A stretch of 64,000 nucleotides of DNA, from the NCBI GenBank assembly GCA_963513935.1, contig OY740768.1:71524877-71588876 (forward strand), read 5' to 3'. Under the pieces are notes generated by a model, which worked only from the letters and a program-made list of their open reading frames with translations, made no database searches and was not told the origin of the DNA. The stretch is from Aphrophora alni (taxonomy: Eukaryota; Arthropoda; Insecta; Hemiptera; Aphrophoridae). This document shows positions 26,063 through 39,327 of this stretch, one piece after another (position 1 is the first letter of the stretch; each line of letters begins with the position of its first letter). Both the position numbers and the translations under genes were made by a program.

Positions 26063-26342
26063 TGTAAACACTAAGTCCCTTACCACAAGTTAGGTACAAT
26101 AACAAAAAAAAAAATGAATTTTTGGCCAAAATTCCTTAGCCTATGTTATTACAGTTCCTTGATGTACATTTCGGTAACAAATTTACCATTATCCTTGGTA
26201 ACTTGGATGATTGATTACACGAGACCTGGTTACCGAAATGTACATCAGGGAACTTTAATAACATAAGCTAATACATTTTTACCAAAGTTTATTTCTGCTG
26301 TGTTATTGTAACTAACTAGGGATAGGGGACTTAGTGTTTACA
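26063..26342. mobile_element. Foldback MITE, about 280 bp
   Basis: The two halves are near-complete inverted copies. The ends are TGTAAACACTAAGTCCC (26063) and its complement (ending 26342). Inner matching blocks include AGTTAGGTACAATAACA against its TTACAATAAC counterpart, and GATGTACATTTCGGTAAC on both arms. The whole unit can fold into one long stem around 26200. There is no ORF and no convincing target duplication. It lies 46 bp outside the end of the DUF7869-like element. Confidence 0.85.
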
Positions 26343-26639
26343 GTCATATTATTTATTGATTTTTGATTTATTTTATTATTTATTTCGAAAATTTTAACAA
26401 AAGACGAACTTTGGTTAAGACTTACAAATTACACAAATAATTAATTAATTGCATGTGTACGTATAATAACGGCAACAGTGTTTCCACATAATCTGTTTCA
26501 TCCCTAACCTTTTAACGTCATACTTACGGCGTTAGACTTTTTGTATGACCCAACAATATGATTCAACATATTTATGAAAGATAAAAATCTACCTAAGTCT
26601 ATAATACAAATAGATGATTTCTTGCATCTTGTTGTATGA

Positions 26640-26905
26640 CGTGTAGTGAGTAAACCATTCCAGTCCTGTCTTATAGTAATCCCCTTTGTCTCTCTACATG
26701 GAACAATAAATAAGGATTACTGTTCCTCGCAGACAGAATCGATGGACAACCAGATCTTCAGTTAGGATGATACTACTTTAATTTATCCTAAGATGAAAGT
26801 AACGTATTTAGTCAGTGCGACTAATATTGTGTATCTCGCCAGCGCCGCAGTTATATCCAAATGTTGTTTTTATGAATTCACATCAAATTGTGAAACTCAC
26901 TGAAA
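26640..26905 (+). repeat. Interspersed repeat, copy A
   Basis: Diverged direct repeat of 28865-29105. Shared blocks are a GGATTRYTGTTCCTCGYAGACAG segment, AGATCTTCAGTTA, a GTCAG...CGACTAAT-type block and AATTCACATCAAA, all in the same order. I recognise no family. The 74-aa ORF starting here is probably non-coding. Confidence 0.65.
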
Positions 26906-27049
26906 CTTGTCAATTAGTTTATTTAAAATTATACAGTGTACTCAGTGTTACGTGTAATCGCTTTATTGCATTCTCAATACATATGTACCTAAAATACAGT
27001 ATTTTCATCTTCATTAAACAGTTAACAGTTGCTACATGAAACAAGTTAA

Positions 27050-27440
27050 TTTACTAACTTTTCGTGTCATCATTTCTCACGGATTTGTAACTAAAGACCA
27101 AACTACCTCGTGATTGGTCAAGTCTATGGACACCGATGTTACACACAGAACGCTCCTAAAATGCGAAAACCGATTAGCGTCCTTCTTTAGGCAAGTACTG
27201 GAATCGCTGAAAGAAGCATCAAGTGTTGCTGTCATCGGCGTGTACAAATTAATGTAACAGAAACACGTACTATAATCGCTGAGATAAGAATCAGTTAAGG
27301 CACTCTCATGCCCGATTTAATTAGAGTACTAAGTAGTAGGCGCACTAATACCTTCAAATAACGTCCAACGATGAACAAACATATCGAGTCATTTACTAAC
27401 TCCGCTAATCGATATGTGTGCGAAATCGGTAAACGCATTA
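27050..27440. other. GC- and CpG-richer patch without recognisable gene
   Basis: About 400 bp with many CpG dinucleotides, in contrast to its AT-rich flanks. There is no ORF of note and no clear splice sites. It could be a promoter region or an old transposon. Confidence 0.3.
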
Positions 27441-28864
27441 TTGTACTACGCAAACCCCTCTTAACTATCTTAAATACATGTATTTTTTAACTAAACGAAC
27501 TAAATGGAGTTGAATTACAATAATCACATTCAAAGTGTAATTATTTATAGCAATTGTGTGTCCTATGTATATAAATGCATATATGTTTTGAAAATAATAT
27601 TGTAAATTGCGTAACATTTAGTTCATGAATTATCGTAGTGAATCGTGAAAAATACAGCTCTGGAGATAATTTCATAAGATATGAAAACATATTTATTTTT
27701 TTTAAGACGTACATGACCAATTTAGTTATACCCGGGGTCAAAATCATAAAAGATATTTAAGTTGTCGATTACTTTTTAATTCACAGGTCCTCCATTATAT
27801 ACTTATATACTTACTATTACTACATGTTCATTTGGCCCCACTAGACTGATTTTTACATTCACAAATGGTTCGCTTAGTGATTTATAAAAGATATCAGCTG
27901 GGTTTGGTACCCGTTGTAGGTGGTATATTTTTCAGTTGATATATCATTTAAATTAAAATACCAGCTGGTATAAAGCATTAAAAAAATTAAAATAGATAAA
28001 TAAGTACATACCTAGACGCTGCAAGTTGAGTAGATATTCATTTCAATGTCGTTTGTGTAAAGAGGTAATTAATATGATTGCTCTAAAATAACAGCAAAAA
28101 GTAAAATCAAGTGTGAAGTTAATGCAACTTAACGTGTAGTTCGCAAAATTATTTAACTCAATTGAATACAAAAATTCTAATTAATAATACAAAATATTTA
28201 AATTGATTATAAATAATAGACGCCCAGTTAGCAATAGGACTATCATCCAGTATCAAATGTATTTGCAATTTATTGAAACGAAATTATGCTTTTATGACAT
28301 TACGTACAAGTGCTGTAAATAAATATGCAAATTTTGTTTTATGGTAGGGACCCATAAGAAGTGAATCAGTTGGTCGCAATGATTGCAGCAGGTGAGTTCT
28401 AAGTGCCACTTGCATTGTGGGGATATTTAAGTTTTGTTTTTATTTTAATTACTTATTTAAATAATTACCTTTTGCAAACATTTATAAAATTACTCGGGGC
28501 TATAAAAGGTTACTAATTTAAATATGATCTCTAACTAAATTATAATTATTGGCACATAGGGCCTACTAGATTAAAATAATTGGTGACACAACTTGTATTA
28601 TAACAAATTTCATAATTTTATTAATATATCACATATTTTAGAAACATTAACATCCACCAGAGTGAATACAAATACGAGCCTCTTCAAACCATACGGAAAG
28701 CTGTCCTTGAAGTTCCCAGACAGAGCATCAATAGAGTCTGTAATTCTTAGCCTCATCCCATTTTATGTAGTCGGGCAATCTATTTAATGCATAATATCAA
28801 TACTTGAAAACAAATCAATATTTCCTTACATCGTACAACATAAATTTGTTAAATATAACAGCTT

Positions 28865-29105
28865 CCATCTAGTCGTGTCCTACAGTTGTCCCCATTGTCT
28901 TTCTGCATCCAATATTAAACAAGGATTGTTGTTCCTCGTAGACAGAATAAATGTACAAAAGATCTTCAGTTACGTTCATTAACTTATCAAACGGCTAACG
29001 GAATGCATTTGGTCAGCACAATCAGACGTTTGTGCATATTAAACTTTTGCTGTATAACGATGGCGATGCAGATATAACTTGTTTTATAAATTCACATCAA
29101 ACACG
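28865..29105 (+). repeat. Interspersed repeat, copy B
   Basis: Same orientation as copy A about 2.2 kb upstream, with shared blocks in the same order. It carries an insertion of roughly 30 bp before the AATTCACATCAAA block. Both may be fragments of one transposon family or a local duplication. Confidence 0.65.
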
Positions 29106-30077
29106 TAATAAACAGATGATTACGATTGGAAAACAGCGTTATCTATAATATCACGAATTTTGTAAAAATTCAACGTGGGACTTTTACTTATCAAGTAATG
29201 TAAATAAGAATAAAAACTCCAAATGAAATGTACATCCTGTTTTTGTCTGATCTTAACGTTTCGTAGAGTAGCGAATCAAAACAAATATTTTCAACGTAGT
29301 ATTCGTCGTTTTCGTATATCCATATAACAATAGCATTCATAAAACCTAAGGTATGTCATAGAATATTTATATTGGAAGAGGTGAGGTTCTGTTCCTTTTG
29401 AAATATTTTGAAAATCAGAAAATGTCTAAGTAATGGTGGGTATTTTGAAGATTTAGTTATTCCTCTTTTAATTTACAATAAATTAAAGAATATAAATAGA
29501 TCGAATACAAGAACATATTAATATTGTCGGGCAGTTGTCTAAATAATAAATCTCCAGTTTAACAGCTACAATAAATTTCAACTAGTACGTGGAAAAAGAT
29601 TAAATCAGGCATGGAACTCTTATCTATCACAAGTGAAATATATGGTTTCATAAGTACAATAAAGTGGAATAAATGGTGTTATTCTTGTGGCACTGTATAC
29701 ATTTTCAAGCATATTTCTTTTACCAAAATCATCTTTTTTGTACACTCTAAGTTAAACTTTTGACATTTTCCGAATGTTGTGTAATTTTAAAGTATTGAAG
29801 CAATTAAATTAAACAAGCGTTATATTTTTCTCGTTTTAGGAAATTAAATATTTTAAATTCACTTGAATTATTTTGACTAAATTTGGAATATAATTTACAT
29901 TTAAATTTTTATACAAATTTTACCTCATTTGATGATTATTTTTACGGTTGATTTCTCAGCTAGATTTTAAAATTTTGACAATTAAATAATGATATTGGCG
30001 AATAAAAATAGTACATTATTACAATCTTATAACTTTACTGTCATCCTTTTCAACATATTCCCTCCTCTATCTATATA

Positions 30078-30125
30078 CAGTGTTGTTTGAAAAAATCCGA
30101 TGTTACAACATTTGCAATAACAGGT
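30078..30125 (+). repeat. Possible isolated mariner-type end
   Basis: TA (30076-30077) is followed by CAGTGTTGTTTGAAAAAATC, which resembles the CAGTG...TTCAAAAAGAAAT end of the mariner element at 16866. No matching opposite end or transposase was found, so it would be a truncated copy. Confidence 0.25.
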
Positions 30126-31129
30126 GATATGTCCCCTACCTGATTCCTCTCAGTTGTGACATGGGAAATACCATCTGCCACCGGGAACCAATCCATAGTG
30201 CTCTCTCATCTGTGAAATACACTGTTTATAATCAACAAAAATAATTAAAAAAGACTGTACGTACAAAAACTTGAAAAATTAATATCAAGAAGGTTAGTTT
30301 GAATAGTGGTCGCCATCATGCTCCCATTATCAGAGAAGCAAGTACCCGTTATTGATATACTACTGCAAATATGTTTTAATTGACATAATGAAGAAATTTT
30401 CAAATAAAACCTGTAAAGGGGATAATGGAAAAATAACATTATTTTATACATGAAAAGGTATTGACAAAAAACAAAACTGAAAACAAACACATATTAAAAA
30501 AATATATAGATTGAGAAAAAATATATTTAAACCACAAGAACAAAAAACTATGCTATACAACACGTCTAAACATGAAAAATCATCGTCTAGTGTAAGAACC
30601 CAGTTCTGAAGTCGTTTCAGGAAAATGTTTAATGATGAATACTGCCTTATTTACGTAAGAACTTAGCTGTATAACTAAGAAGATATTTAGTCAAAGCTCT
30701 ATCTAATTATATCAACCCTCTGTCTTGGAAACGCAAACGAAACTTCCCACCCTATACTTTAGTTATAGCTTCTACATGAAGTCACAAATTTCTAAACCGA
30801 ATATGTAAAACCTTAAACACTTTTCATAAATAAATATCTTAATGGTTGTAATCCGAGCATTTAACGAAAGAAAGATAATTCCAGAGTCGATTTCTGAGCA
30901 TCACTCGTAATATTCTCTTCTGAGTATTAATAACAGATTTTAAGATATTATAGGCTTTATAAAGAATTCAGTACTGTTCCCATGAATAAACCAAGGCAAA
31001 TATACATTATTTAATATATATATTATTTTACACAATCTCGATAGGAAGTACAGTGATCAAAGGGATGTATTACAGTGAAGTCTATAAGTTTAATGCATAC
31101 CCCCCCCCCGGAATTCATTTAACTTTGAC

Positions 31130-31612
31130 TCAAAGATGATATTCACGTTTCAATGCTATTTTCTGACGGATTTTCACGTTTTCCGGCCAGTTTTTTAATG
31201 ATATTCACTTTTTTAAAGCCAGTTTTTGACAAAGTTTCACGTTTCTTAGCCCGTTTTTACTGAAATTTTTAATTTGTTTACTAACATTCACGAATCATAA
31301 CCCGTTTTTGACCGACCTTCACGGTTCATGGGTAATTTTTGACTGAAAATCACGAATCATATCCCATTTATTATGTTTAATAGCCCGATAAAGATCCATT
31401 AATGGCCCCGTAGCCCATTTGTTACTAATGTTCACGTTATATGGCCCATTTCGTCTGATAATCACGTTTTATGGCCCGTTTTTGACTGATCTTTTCATTC
31501 TTTGTGGCTCGCTTTTGAATAATATTCACCTGTCATGACCATTTTTTGAGAAATCAATACGTTACGTAGCCCGTTTTTAACTGATTTTCACGTTTCAAGG
31601 CCCCTTTTACGT
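31130..31612. repeat. Degenerate 31-bp minisatellite
   Basis: About 15 tandem units follow the pattern GAtnTTCACGTTTnaTGGCCCgTTTTTgACt. TTCACG-type cores occur at about 31142, 31173, 31204, 31236, 31286, 31318, 31349, 31430, 31461, 31494, 31524, 31555 and 31587, with spacing mostly 30-33 bp. There is no open frame through it. It follows a C run at about 31099. Confidence 0.8.
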
Positions 31613-32308
31613 TATAAGTTAGCTGTTCTACTACATCAGTTCTAGTTAAAAATTCCTCCAATTGATCTTGAATTAAATATATTTTTTTCTTGCTGAGATT
31701 AAATAAAAACATAAAGAGAAATCTAAAACCTCTACTTATTCACATATGTCCCAAGGTATACTTTTTCAGTCAAGTGAAACCTTTTGTAATTAACTCAATA
31801 GCAATAAGAAGTATTACATATAATATCTACTAAGAGAAAGAAAACAAAATACAAAAGAAGATTTTTCGATAATTGGATAATTAATTCTGAAATTTATTGC
31901 TACGTATATTTATTTATCATTCCAATAGATGCATAGTTTAAATCAACACTAAGTCTATGACTGAACCAATCCTCCTAACGAGATAGATCGCAGTGCATGA
32001 TAAGCAGGCAAAAATAAAGGTGAATTATTATCTCCTATATGTTTAAATTACTGAATATTTTTTACAAATGTTTTAAAAACTATTATTTATACAAAATCAT
32101 ATGCAGCATGACCCACATGCTGATTGAGTTTATAATAACAACTCAATACATTTCGAATTATAGCTGCATACATTTACATTTGAAACTGTTTCACCTAACC
32201 TAACCTATTAGTGTAAAATTTACAAACTAGTACTTTGACAAATCACGGAACGATATATTGACTAAAAAATATACAGTTCACAGCACCTCTTCAATCGCTA
32301 GCTATCTT

Positions 32309-32486
<178 letters not shown>

Positions 32487-33049
32487 TGCATTATTATCCC
32501 GCCCTTTTTGAGAATTCTTTTCCTAATTTATCGGTTTCTGATTGATTTAAATCTTATTTTTTGACTCTGATGTTTATTTAGACTGGTGACATTTATTGAA
32601 CACTATGCTAAATACTCTTATGTTTACGAATGTTTTTGCTTAGGTAAACCTTTTGTTTACTTATCCGGTGTTAAGTAGCCTTTAAATAAATATAATATAC
32701 TCCTTATATTCCCAAAAGACAAAATAATTTGCTACTGAAAATTGTCGATTGTTATATTTTTATGTCCCTTATTGTTTAATCTTGTTCAACTTTTTTTTTT
32801 CCGTAGAAATTTGCAAATTGATTTATTTGGTAGCATAATAATGTAAGTATTGTAGTCCAAATGAAAAAAAAAATATGGACGGTTAATCGCTTGTATTTTA
32901 TTATGTCATGGTGTGAGTTCACTTGGTATACTAAGATTGCAATTTTGTTTAAAATTTCGTGAAATATCCTAGATTTCAGTCTATAATCTGTATTGATGGG
33001 GTTTATTGATATCGAATATAGATTAGTCCATGTCTCAGGAAAAAATGGG

Positions 33050-33690
33050 TTAGTTGTACAGGAATGTTGCACTGTATATGGCACATATATACTGGCCTAA
33101 TCAAAATAAGGAGTACTGTTACAAAAGAAACAGGGAAGTATGTAACATAACAGGGAAACAGGGACTAATAGTTTCTGGATAGATTGTCAGCCGTCATCTC
33201 ATAGCAATGCTTTACAGCGGACCTTACGGGAGTGGTGATAGCTTCATAAAGGGGTTTGGAGATTAGTTGTACTGGAATGTTGCATGGTATATGGCATATT
33301 TATCCTGGCCTAATCGAAATAAGGAGTATTGTTACACAAGAAACAGATAAGTATATAACATTAAAGGGAAACAGGGACATAATAGTATATGGGTAGATTG
33401 TCAGCCGTCATCTCTAAGCAATGCTTACCAGAAGACCCTACGGGTGTGGTGATAGCTCCATAAAGAGGTTTGAAGATTAGTTGTACCGGAATGTTGCATG
33501 GTATATGGCATATTTATACTGGCCTAATCGAAAAAGGAGTATTGTTACACAAGAAACAGGAGAGTATAAAACATAACAGGGAAACAGGGACATAATAGTA
33601 TATGTGTAGATTGTCAGCCATCATCTCTAAGCAATGCTTAACAGCGGACCCTAAGGGATTGGTGAGAGCTCCATAAAGAGGTTTGGAGGT
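33050..33690 (+). repeat. Three-copy tandem repeat, unit about 213 bp
   Basis: Units start with TTAGTTGTAC-type sequence at 33050, 33263 and 33477. They share GGAATGTTGCA, TATATGGCA, CTGGCCTAATC, GAAACAGGGA, AGATTGTCAGCC and CATAAAGRGGTTTG blocks. There is no ORF. The array ends exactly where the foldback element at 33691 begins, at the position where the next TTAG junction would lie. Confidence 0.9.
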
Positions 33691-34796
33691 TATAGTTTGT
33701 CCAAACAGCCGTGCGCTCTGAAGGATTAGGGCGACCCTTGCTCCCCAACACGCAGACACACTCACACGCACGACTTGGCCTACCTGCCGTTAATGGCTCT
33801 TCTATGAATCACAAACTTGCCTTTGTGCTACAAAATCAAAATTTTCTAGATTTTAACTTTACTAAATTTTTACTCTAATTACAGAACTCTAAATATTATT
33901 TCTCGCAAAATGAGTCCAAACACGGTATAATTGTAACAACTCTAACCAGTTTTTATGAGTTTAAAAACTAAAAAACAATTAAAACGAGTCCTTTATCACG
34001 TATTTTATATTGTAATAATTAGACGTCTTTAATGTAATAATAATCAGATCAATAACATAGAAATTGTTATTGTAAAGTAACATTTGAAACGAATTTGTAA
34101 TTATTTGTATTTTGTTTTACTTTAGTATACGTTCCCTGTTATCTCGATTCTGATTATAGTTTTTTTTTGCGTACTTTGAAAATCTTAGAAGACACTTAAG
34201 AGGCCGTCTAATATAGGATGGTTATGTAAATATGCTTGTGTTAGTTTTATGTTTTATACAATTATTCTATTGATTTATTAGTTTTGTTACAGTAACATTG
34301 CAAAATTAATTAGTAATTATTTTTATTTCACTCTTAGTATACGTTCACTGTTATATTGATTCTAATTTAGCTTCTTTGTTTGTTTGTTTTTTTTTTGTAT
34401 ACGTTTGAAATCACTACTAGAATAACTGTAATTATGTATGTTATTGTAATCGTGCTAATTCAAATAAAATGTCTATAACCATTTTTGTAGTCAAATTTAT
34501 GATTTTGTAACCTACTGACCATAAAACCACTTAGAGTTGTCACAATTGTACCGTGTTTGGACTTATTTTGGGAGAAATAATATTTAGAGTTCAGTAATTA
34601 GAGTAAAAATTTAGTAAAGTTAAAATCTAAAAAAAAAAAAATTGATTTTGTAGCACAAGAGTTGGTGATTCATAGAAGAACCATTAGCGGCAGGTAGGCC
34701 AAGCCGTGCGTGTGAGTGTGTCTGCGCGTTGGGAAGCAAGGGTCGCCCTAATCCTTCAGAGCGCACGGCTGTTTGGACAAACTATAGTTGGTACCT
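33691..34796. mobile_element. Long-TIR foldback element (family FB-1, copy 1)
   Basis: The left arm (33691 to about 33950) and right arm (about 34535-34796) are near-identical inverted repeats of roughly 260 bp, beginning TATAGTTTGTCCAAACAGCC. The middle (about 590 bp) holds two diverged direct copies of a TAGTATACGTTCVCTGTTAT block (about 34125 and 34335). There is no transposase ORF; the 85-aa ORF in the left arm looks non-coding. A TA target duplication is supported: the interrupted tandem repeat reads ...GGTTA before the element and TAGTTGGTACC after it, matching the intact unit junction ATTAGTTGTACC. That points to a Tc1/mariner-type integrase acting in trans. It is non-autonomous. Confidence 0.9.
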
Positions 34797-35307
34797 TTGA
34801 GCATAACGCCTACTTATAACATCCACACTCTCGCAACTACCGCGTTGCGTGGTCGAGCATGGTGGAGAGATTCCTCCATGATGACTTAGTAAATTATACG
34901 ATTTCAATCAAATTAATTTTAAAATACTTGTTATGAATTTTTATGTATTTGTTAATTAATTAATTATGAGGAATAAAATAAATGGTTTAAAATTGTTTAA
35001 GGGTTGTCACTATGGAATTACCTCTAGTTATGCCCCAGTAGAATGTGAAGTAGATTTTGGTTCGAGTGCGAGAAAGAGAGTATTCTATTAGACGATTTTT
35101 TAAGTTAAAGTGGGAACAATTAAATAATTATTATTTGGAAATAATACATTAGGATAATACACCTAAAAAATAAAGAAAACTCTTTGTGGGTTTTAAAACG
35201 TTTGTGTGGTTTTTATTTACTTTATGTGGTTTATATAAATTTTATTTGTATTTTCGATTATAATAGTTTTTATGTGATTAAAATTATATTGGTTTTTATG
35301 AATTATC

Positions 35308-35309
<2 letters not shown>

Positions 35310-35362
<53 letters not shown>
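35310..35362. repeat. (TA)n microsatellite
   Basis: About 26 TA units. Confidence 0.95.
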
Positions 35363-35366
<4 letters not shown>

Positions 35367-35541
35367 AACTTTTCTGTTATTCCGTATAATTAAAACACCT
35401 GCAATTTTGACCATTTAAGGATAATACAAATCAACAATCTCCACACGAACCAAGGAATTTGAAAAAAAAAAAAAATAAAAAAAAATAGTACAAATATAAA
35501 TATGTGTTTATGTTTTGTACCGTTCGGGAAGCGAAATTTAA

Positions 35542-35673
35542 AAAAAGGTTAAAGTCGTGCTGAGCTCTGAAAAACCAGAAAATGAACGATCATGTTCAGT
35601 GATGGAACCTTTAGGTTATGTCAGTTCCTGGGCTTACCTGAGTTCACTATTTACAAAAGAACAAGCAGATTAA
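35542..35673 (+). other. Coding-like island, unidentified
   Basis: 44 codons are open between stops and contain PENERSCSVMEPLGYVSSWA. In a different frame the same DNA gives MFSDGTFRLCQFLGLPEF, which faintly recalls the SDGTF block of MULE transposases. Neither reading is secure, and the two cannot both be real. It has no splice sites that I trust. Confidence 0.2.
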
Positions 35674-35713
35674 CAAATAACAAGTCAGTTTATTTCTCTC
35701 AAGAAAACCAGAT

Positions 35714-35716
<3 letters not shown>

Positions 35717-35748
<32 letters not shown>
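35717..35748. repeat. (AT)n microsatellite
   Basis: About 16 AT units. Confidence 0.95.
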
Positions 35749-35752
<4 letters not shown>

Positions 35753-35999
35753 TAAGACATATTTATGCGCCCTTAAAGAAAAATGTTTAAGTAATTAAAA
35801 ACCCTTAATTTTTTTTTAATAATGAAAATTCACCTCCACCCTAAAAGAAAAGAAAATTTAACAAACCCTTTCTTTTATTTAAAATTACAAAACATCTTTT
35901 TGTTTAATAAATAATTACATTAATACAGCAAACACAAGAAAATATAATTATATATATATTTCCTTGTTGGCCAACATTAAAAAAAAAAAAAATTATAAT

Positions 36000-36110
36000 T
36001 TTAACACGAAATTATGCAAAAAAGGATTTGACGTCAATTTAGAAAATTTTGAAAACTAACCCCTTGGGGGTCGTGATAGCCGAAAGTTGCTAGCATATCC
36101 CATCCTGAAT
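36000..36110 (+). repeat. Interspersed repeat (TTGACGTCAAT / CCCCTTGGGG type), copy A
   Basis: Shares TTGACGTCAAT, TTTAGAAAA, ACCCCTTKGGGGTCGTG, GCCGAAA and a TCCCATCC block, in order, with 54730-54860. CCCCTTGGGG is a near-palindrome. Family not recognised. Confidence 0.7.
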
Positions 36111-36119
36111 AAAAAAAAA

Positions 36120-38850
36120 TTAATAAAAAAAGAGTCTGATTTGCCTTAGTAATAAATTGGGCGAAGACCAAATTTCACTCAGGTTGGTATAATAGATGTT
36201 AATGTGGCCTCATTCTTCGACCAGTTAAGAACTGTATTTACAAATACAATGGCAGACAACTTGATTTTTCATGTTTTAGGATAAAAAATGAGAGGCATTC
36301 CCTACAGTTGCAATGTTAAATAATTCACGTTTTTTTCATCGGGTGAAATAATTTCAAAAATTCGCCAAAAATAGAAATTCTATCCCAATCATAAAGTGAT
36401 CCATAGCTTTTTTTTAGGAAAAGGTCCAAATTAATCAAAAATTTGATTGGTGCAAAATTGTAAAAGTTATAAGCTCAGGAAGCAAAAATTTTCAAAAACG
36501 GAAATTTTTTTTCTAAATTCAGGCCTAAATAAATACTATAAAAATGTATAGGCCTGGTTATACAAAATACACTAAAGTTTCATAATTTAGTTGTGAATAG
36601 AAATATGTAAAAACATTTACCAATTTCAAAGTAGTTTTTATGAAATAGATTTTTTTATGTCCGTACTACACACCGGCACTAAAATTTAGCCTATTTTGAA
36701 ACATCACTCTAAAATGTATCCTTTACCCAAAAATGAAATTTTATATACCAAATTGTAGAGAATAAATCATAGAATAGAACTGTAAACTTGAACATTTTAT
36801 GTAACTTACCATTTTGTAATCAGAAATTACGAAACGAAATTTCGTTATGTATGTTATAAACTCACCTACCGACATTGCCTACACTGTTACTAAATTTAGC
36901 TTGTCTAAAACTAATTTCACTAAACAAACACAATAACAAACACTACACTTATTTATTTATATATAAAACACAATTTCATAAACGTTATTCACTATAAATC
37001 AACAAAATATCATTCAATTCAGAGCAAACTAACTGCTAACCTAAAACGTGCCAAACGTGGTTTTAGATACAAACATAGCGGATGATTTCCAACTGTAAAA
37101 ACGGTTGGTTAGAGAGGGGATTGTCTAAAGACTCAGTGGAACAAAATGTGAACAAGACATACCAATGGAATCAGTGAACCTTTATCTTCAATACCTTGTA
37201 AAAAGAATTTTACAAACACTTCATCTGTGAGAAACATATCGACTTCCAAAGATGCTTGCTTATTGGTCGAACTCTTGGCCAATACCAAGCCTTTATGCGG
37301 TTGAACACAAAACCTAAACCGTAAACGTGATCTAAGATTTGAAAGCAGTTATAGAAAGATGGAAATGCAAGCTTTCTATTGGTGTAAATATCATTGTCCT
37401 AAAGTCGGTGTGTATAACTGTTATAGGTCTTGAAAGTTGACGAAATTCTAGCGTTCGTCGACGCACGGACCAGCTGTTTACAGTTCTGCAATTATTCCAT
37501 CGATCATTAGACGTGTTAATATTCATTTTAGAAACATATGGTAAAAACAAAGATTAAAGTTTGAAAAGTTTCCTTTCCAACGGTATAAAGTTTATTAAGA
37601 TTGGATGACAATTAGTGGGTCAAATATTAGAATGTATAGTACTGCACGCTACGTGAAAAAGTACTGCAGAATAGGGAAGTACTTACAGTTCTAGGGTTTT
37701 AATAAAAAAAAATAAAAAAAAGTTGAACTAAGAATAAAAATTTTACATGAGAACAAAACCTAATAAAAGAGAACACAATCTTACAGCCTAAGTCGTCAGA
37801 AATACAATTATTTAGAATATTAGAATAATGAACTCAAGGTATCATTTTTAAATTATATTATGGTTATGAATTTAGCAAGAGAAATTTTGATTATCTGGAA
37901 CAAAGCGTGGCGATTCCTAAGACAGAAGGCCCTAAATGCACTAAATTACTTTGATACACATTTGAAGGAAAAAAAAACTAGCTTATGATTTTTAGATCGC
38001 AACACTACATTTTTTTTTGTTTTGCACGCACACACGTAAACGAAATTAAGAATTGCTCGGGTTTACATACCCTTTTGTTTCTCATTTTGAGTACAATTTA
38101 AGATTTTTACTACATTGCGTCGCGTGTTTGCCTCTCTCGTTGCGATCGTGGTAATGAATCGAGAAGCAAGGAAAAATGCAAGCCTACGTCGCAAATACCT
38201 CGGGCGGAACAGCTGTTTGCCCTGTTATATATATATATCTTGCCTTTGGCGGTCTTCCAAAGGAAGTTTAATATTGGGGAGTTAATGCAGCCTATACAGT
38301 GTTTCTATTCATTTTAAATTTTAAAAAAAATTACATTTATTATAGGCCTGTTTATTTGGTAACGTCATTAAATATGTATGATTAACGTAGAAGATATAAC
38401 CATGCTAATTAATATACGAAAACAAAAAAATCACAATATTTGCCACAAAATAATTTTTTTTACACCTGATACTCTTATGACTAAGCTTTAATTTTAATTA
38501 CAATATTTGATGTCTGATGGAATTTCTAAAAGTACCGACGGGTTACATTTAGATACAAAAAGTTTCAAAACTCAAAAAAAAAGTTTCAAAATTAAAAGCA
38601 GTACTGGAATGCCATAACAGTGTAAACGTCGGAACATAACAAGTTTAGTCAATATAGACCATATAGTAAAGGTAAAACAAAGAGATTTAATCTTGTCCTG
38701 CATGGAAAAAGACGTTACAGTTACGGAAACACCCATTAAATACTTATGTTTTAAACTTCTATTTATGTAATACTATTCCTGGTGCACCTCTGTTACCAAA
38801 ACATTATCTATATTTTGTATATAAAAATAATTATTATTTTAATAACTTTT
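36120..38850. other. AT-rich non-coding DNA
   Basis: No gene recognised. A CpG-richer patch lies at about 38105-38240, containing TTGCGTCGCGTG and TCGTTGCGATCG, without an ORF. Low-complexity A runs occur near 37710 and 37990. Confidence 0.5.
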
Positions 38851-38860
38851 CAGAAGCTCG

Positions 38861-38862
<2 letters not shown>

Positions 38863-38901
<39 letters not shown>
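38863..38901. repeat. (TA)n microsatellite
   Basis: About 19 units. Confidence 0.95.
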
Positions 38902-38903
<2 letters not shown>

Positions 38904-38914
38904 CACATTTTATA

Positions 38915-39310
<396 letters not shown>

Positions 39311-39327
39311 AAAATATTGTTCCTTAG

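Noticed and set aside
33514..33771. 85-aa minus ORF
   Set aside because: It spans the tandem repeat and the inverted arm of a foldback element; the same sequence recurs inverted at the other end without an ORF of interest.
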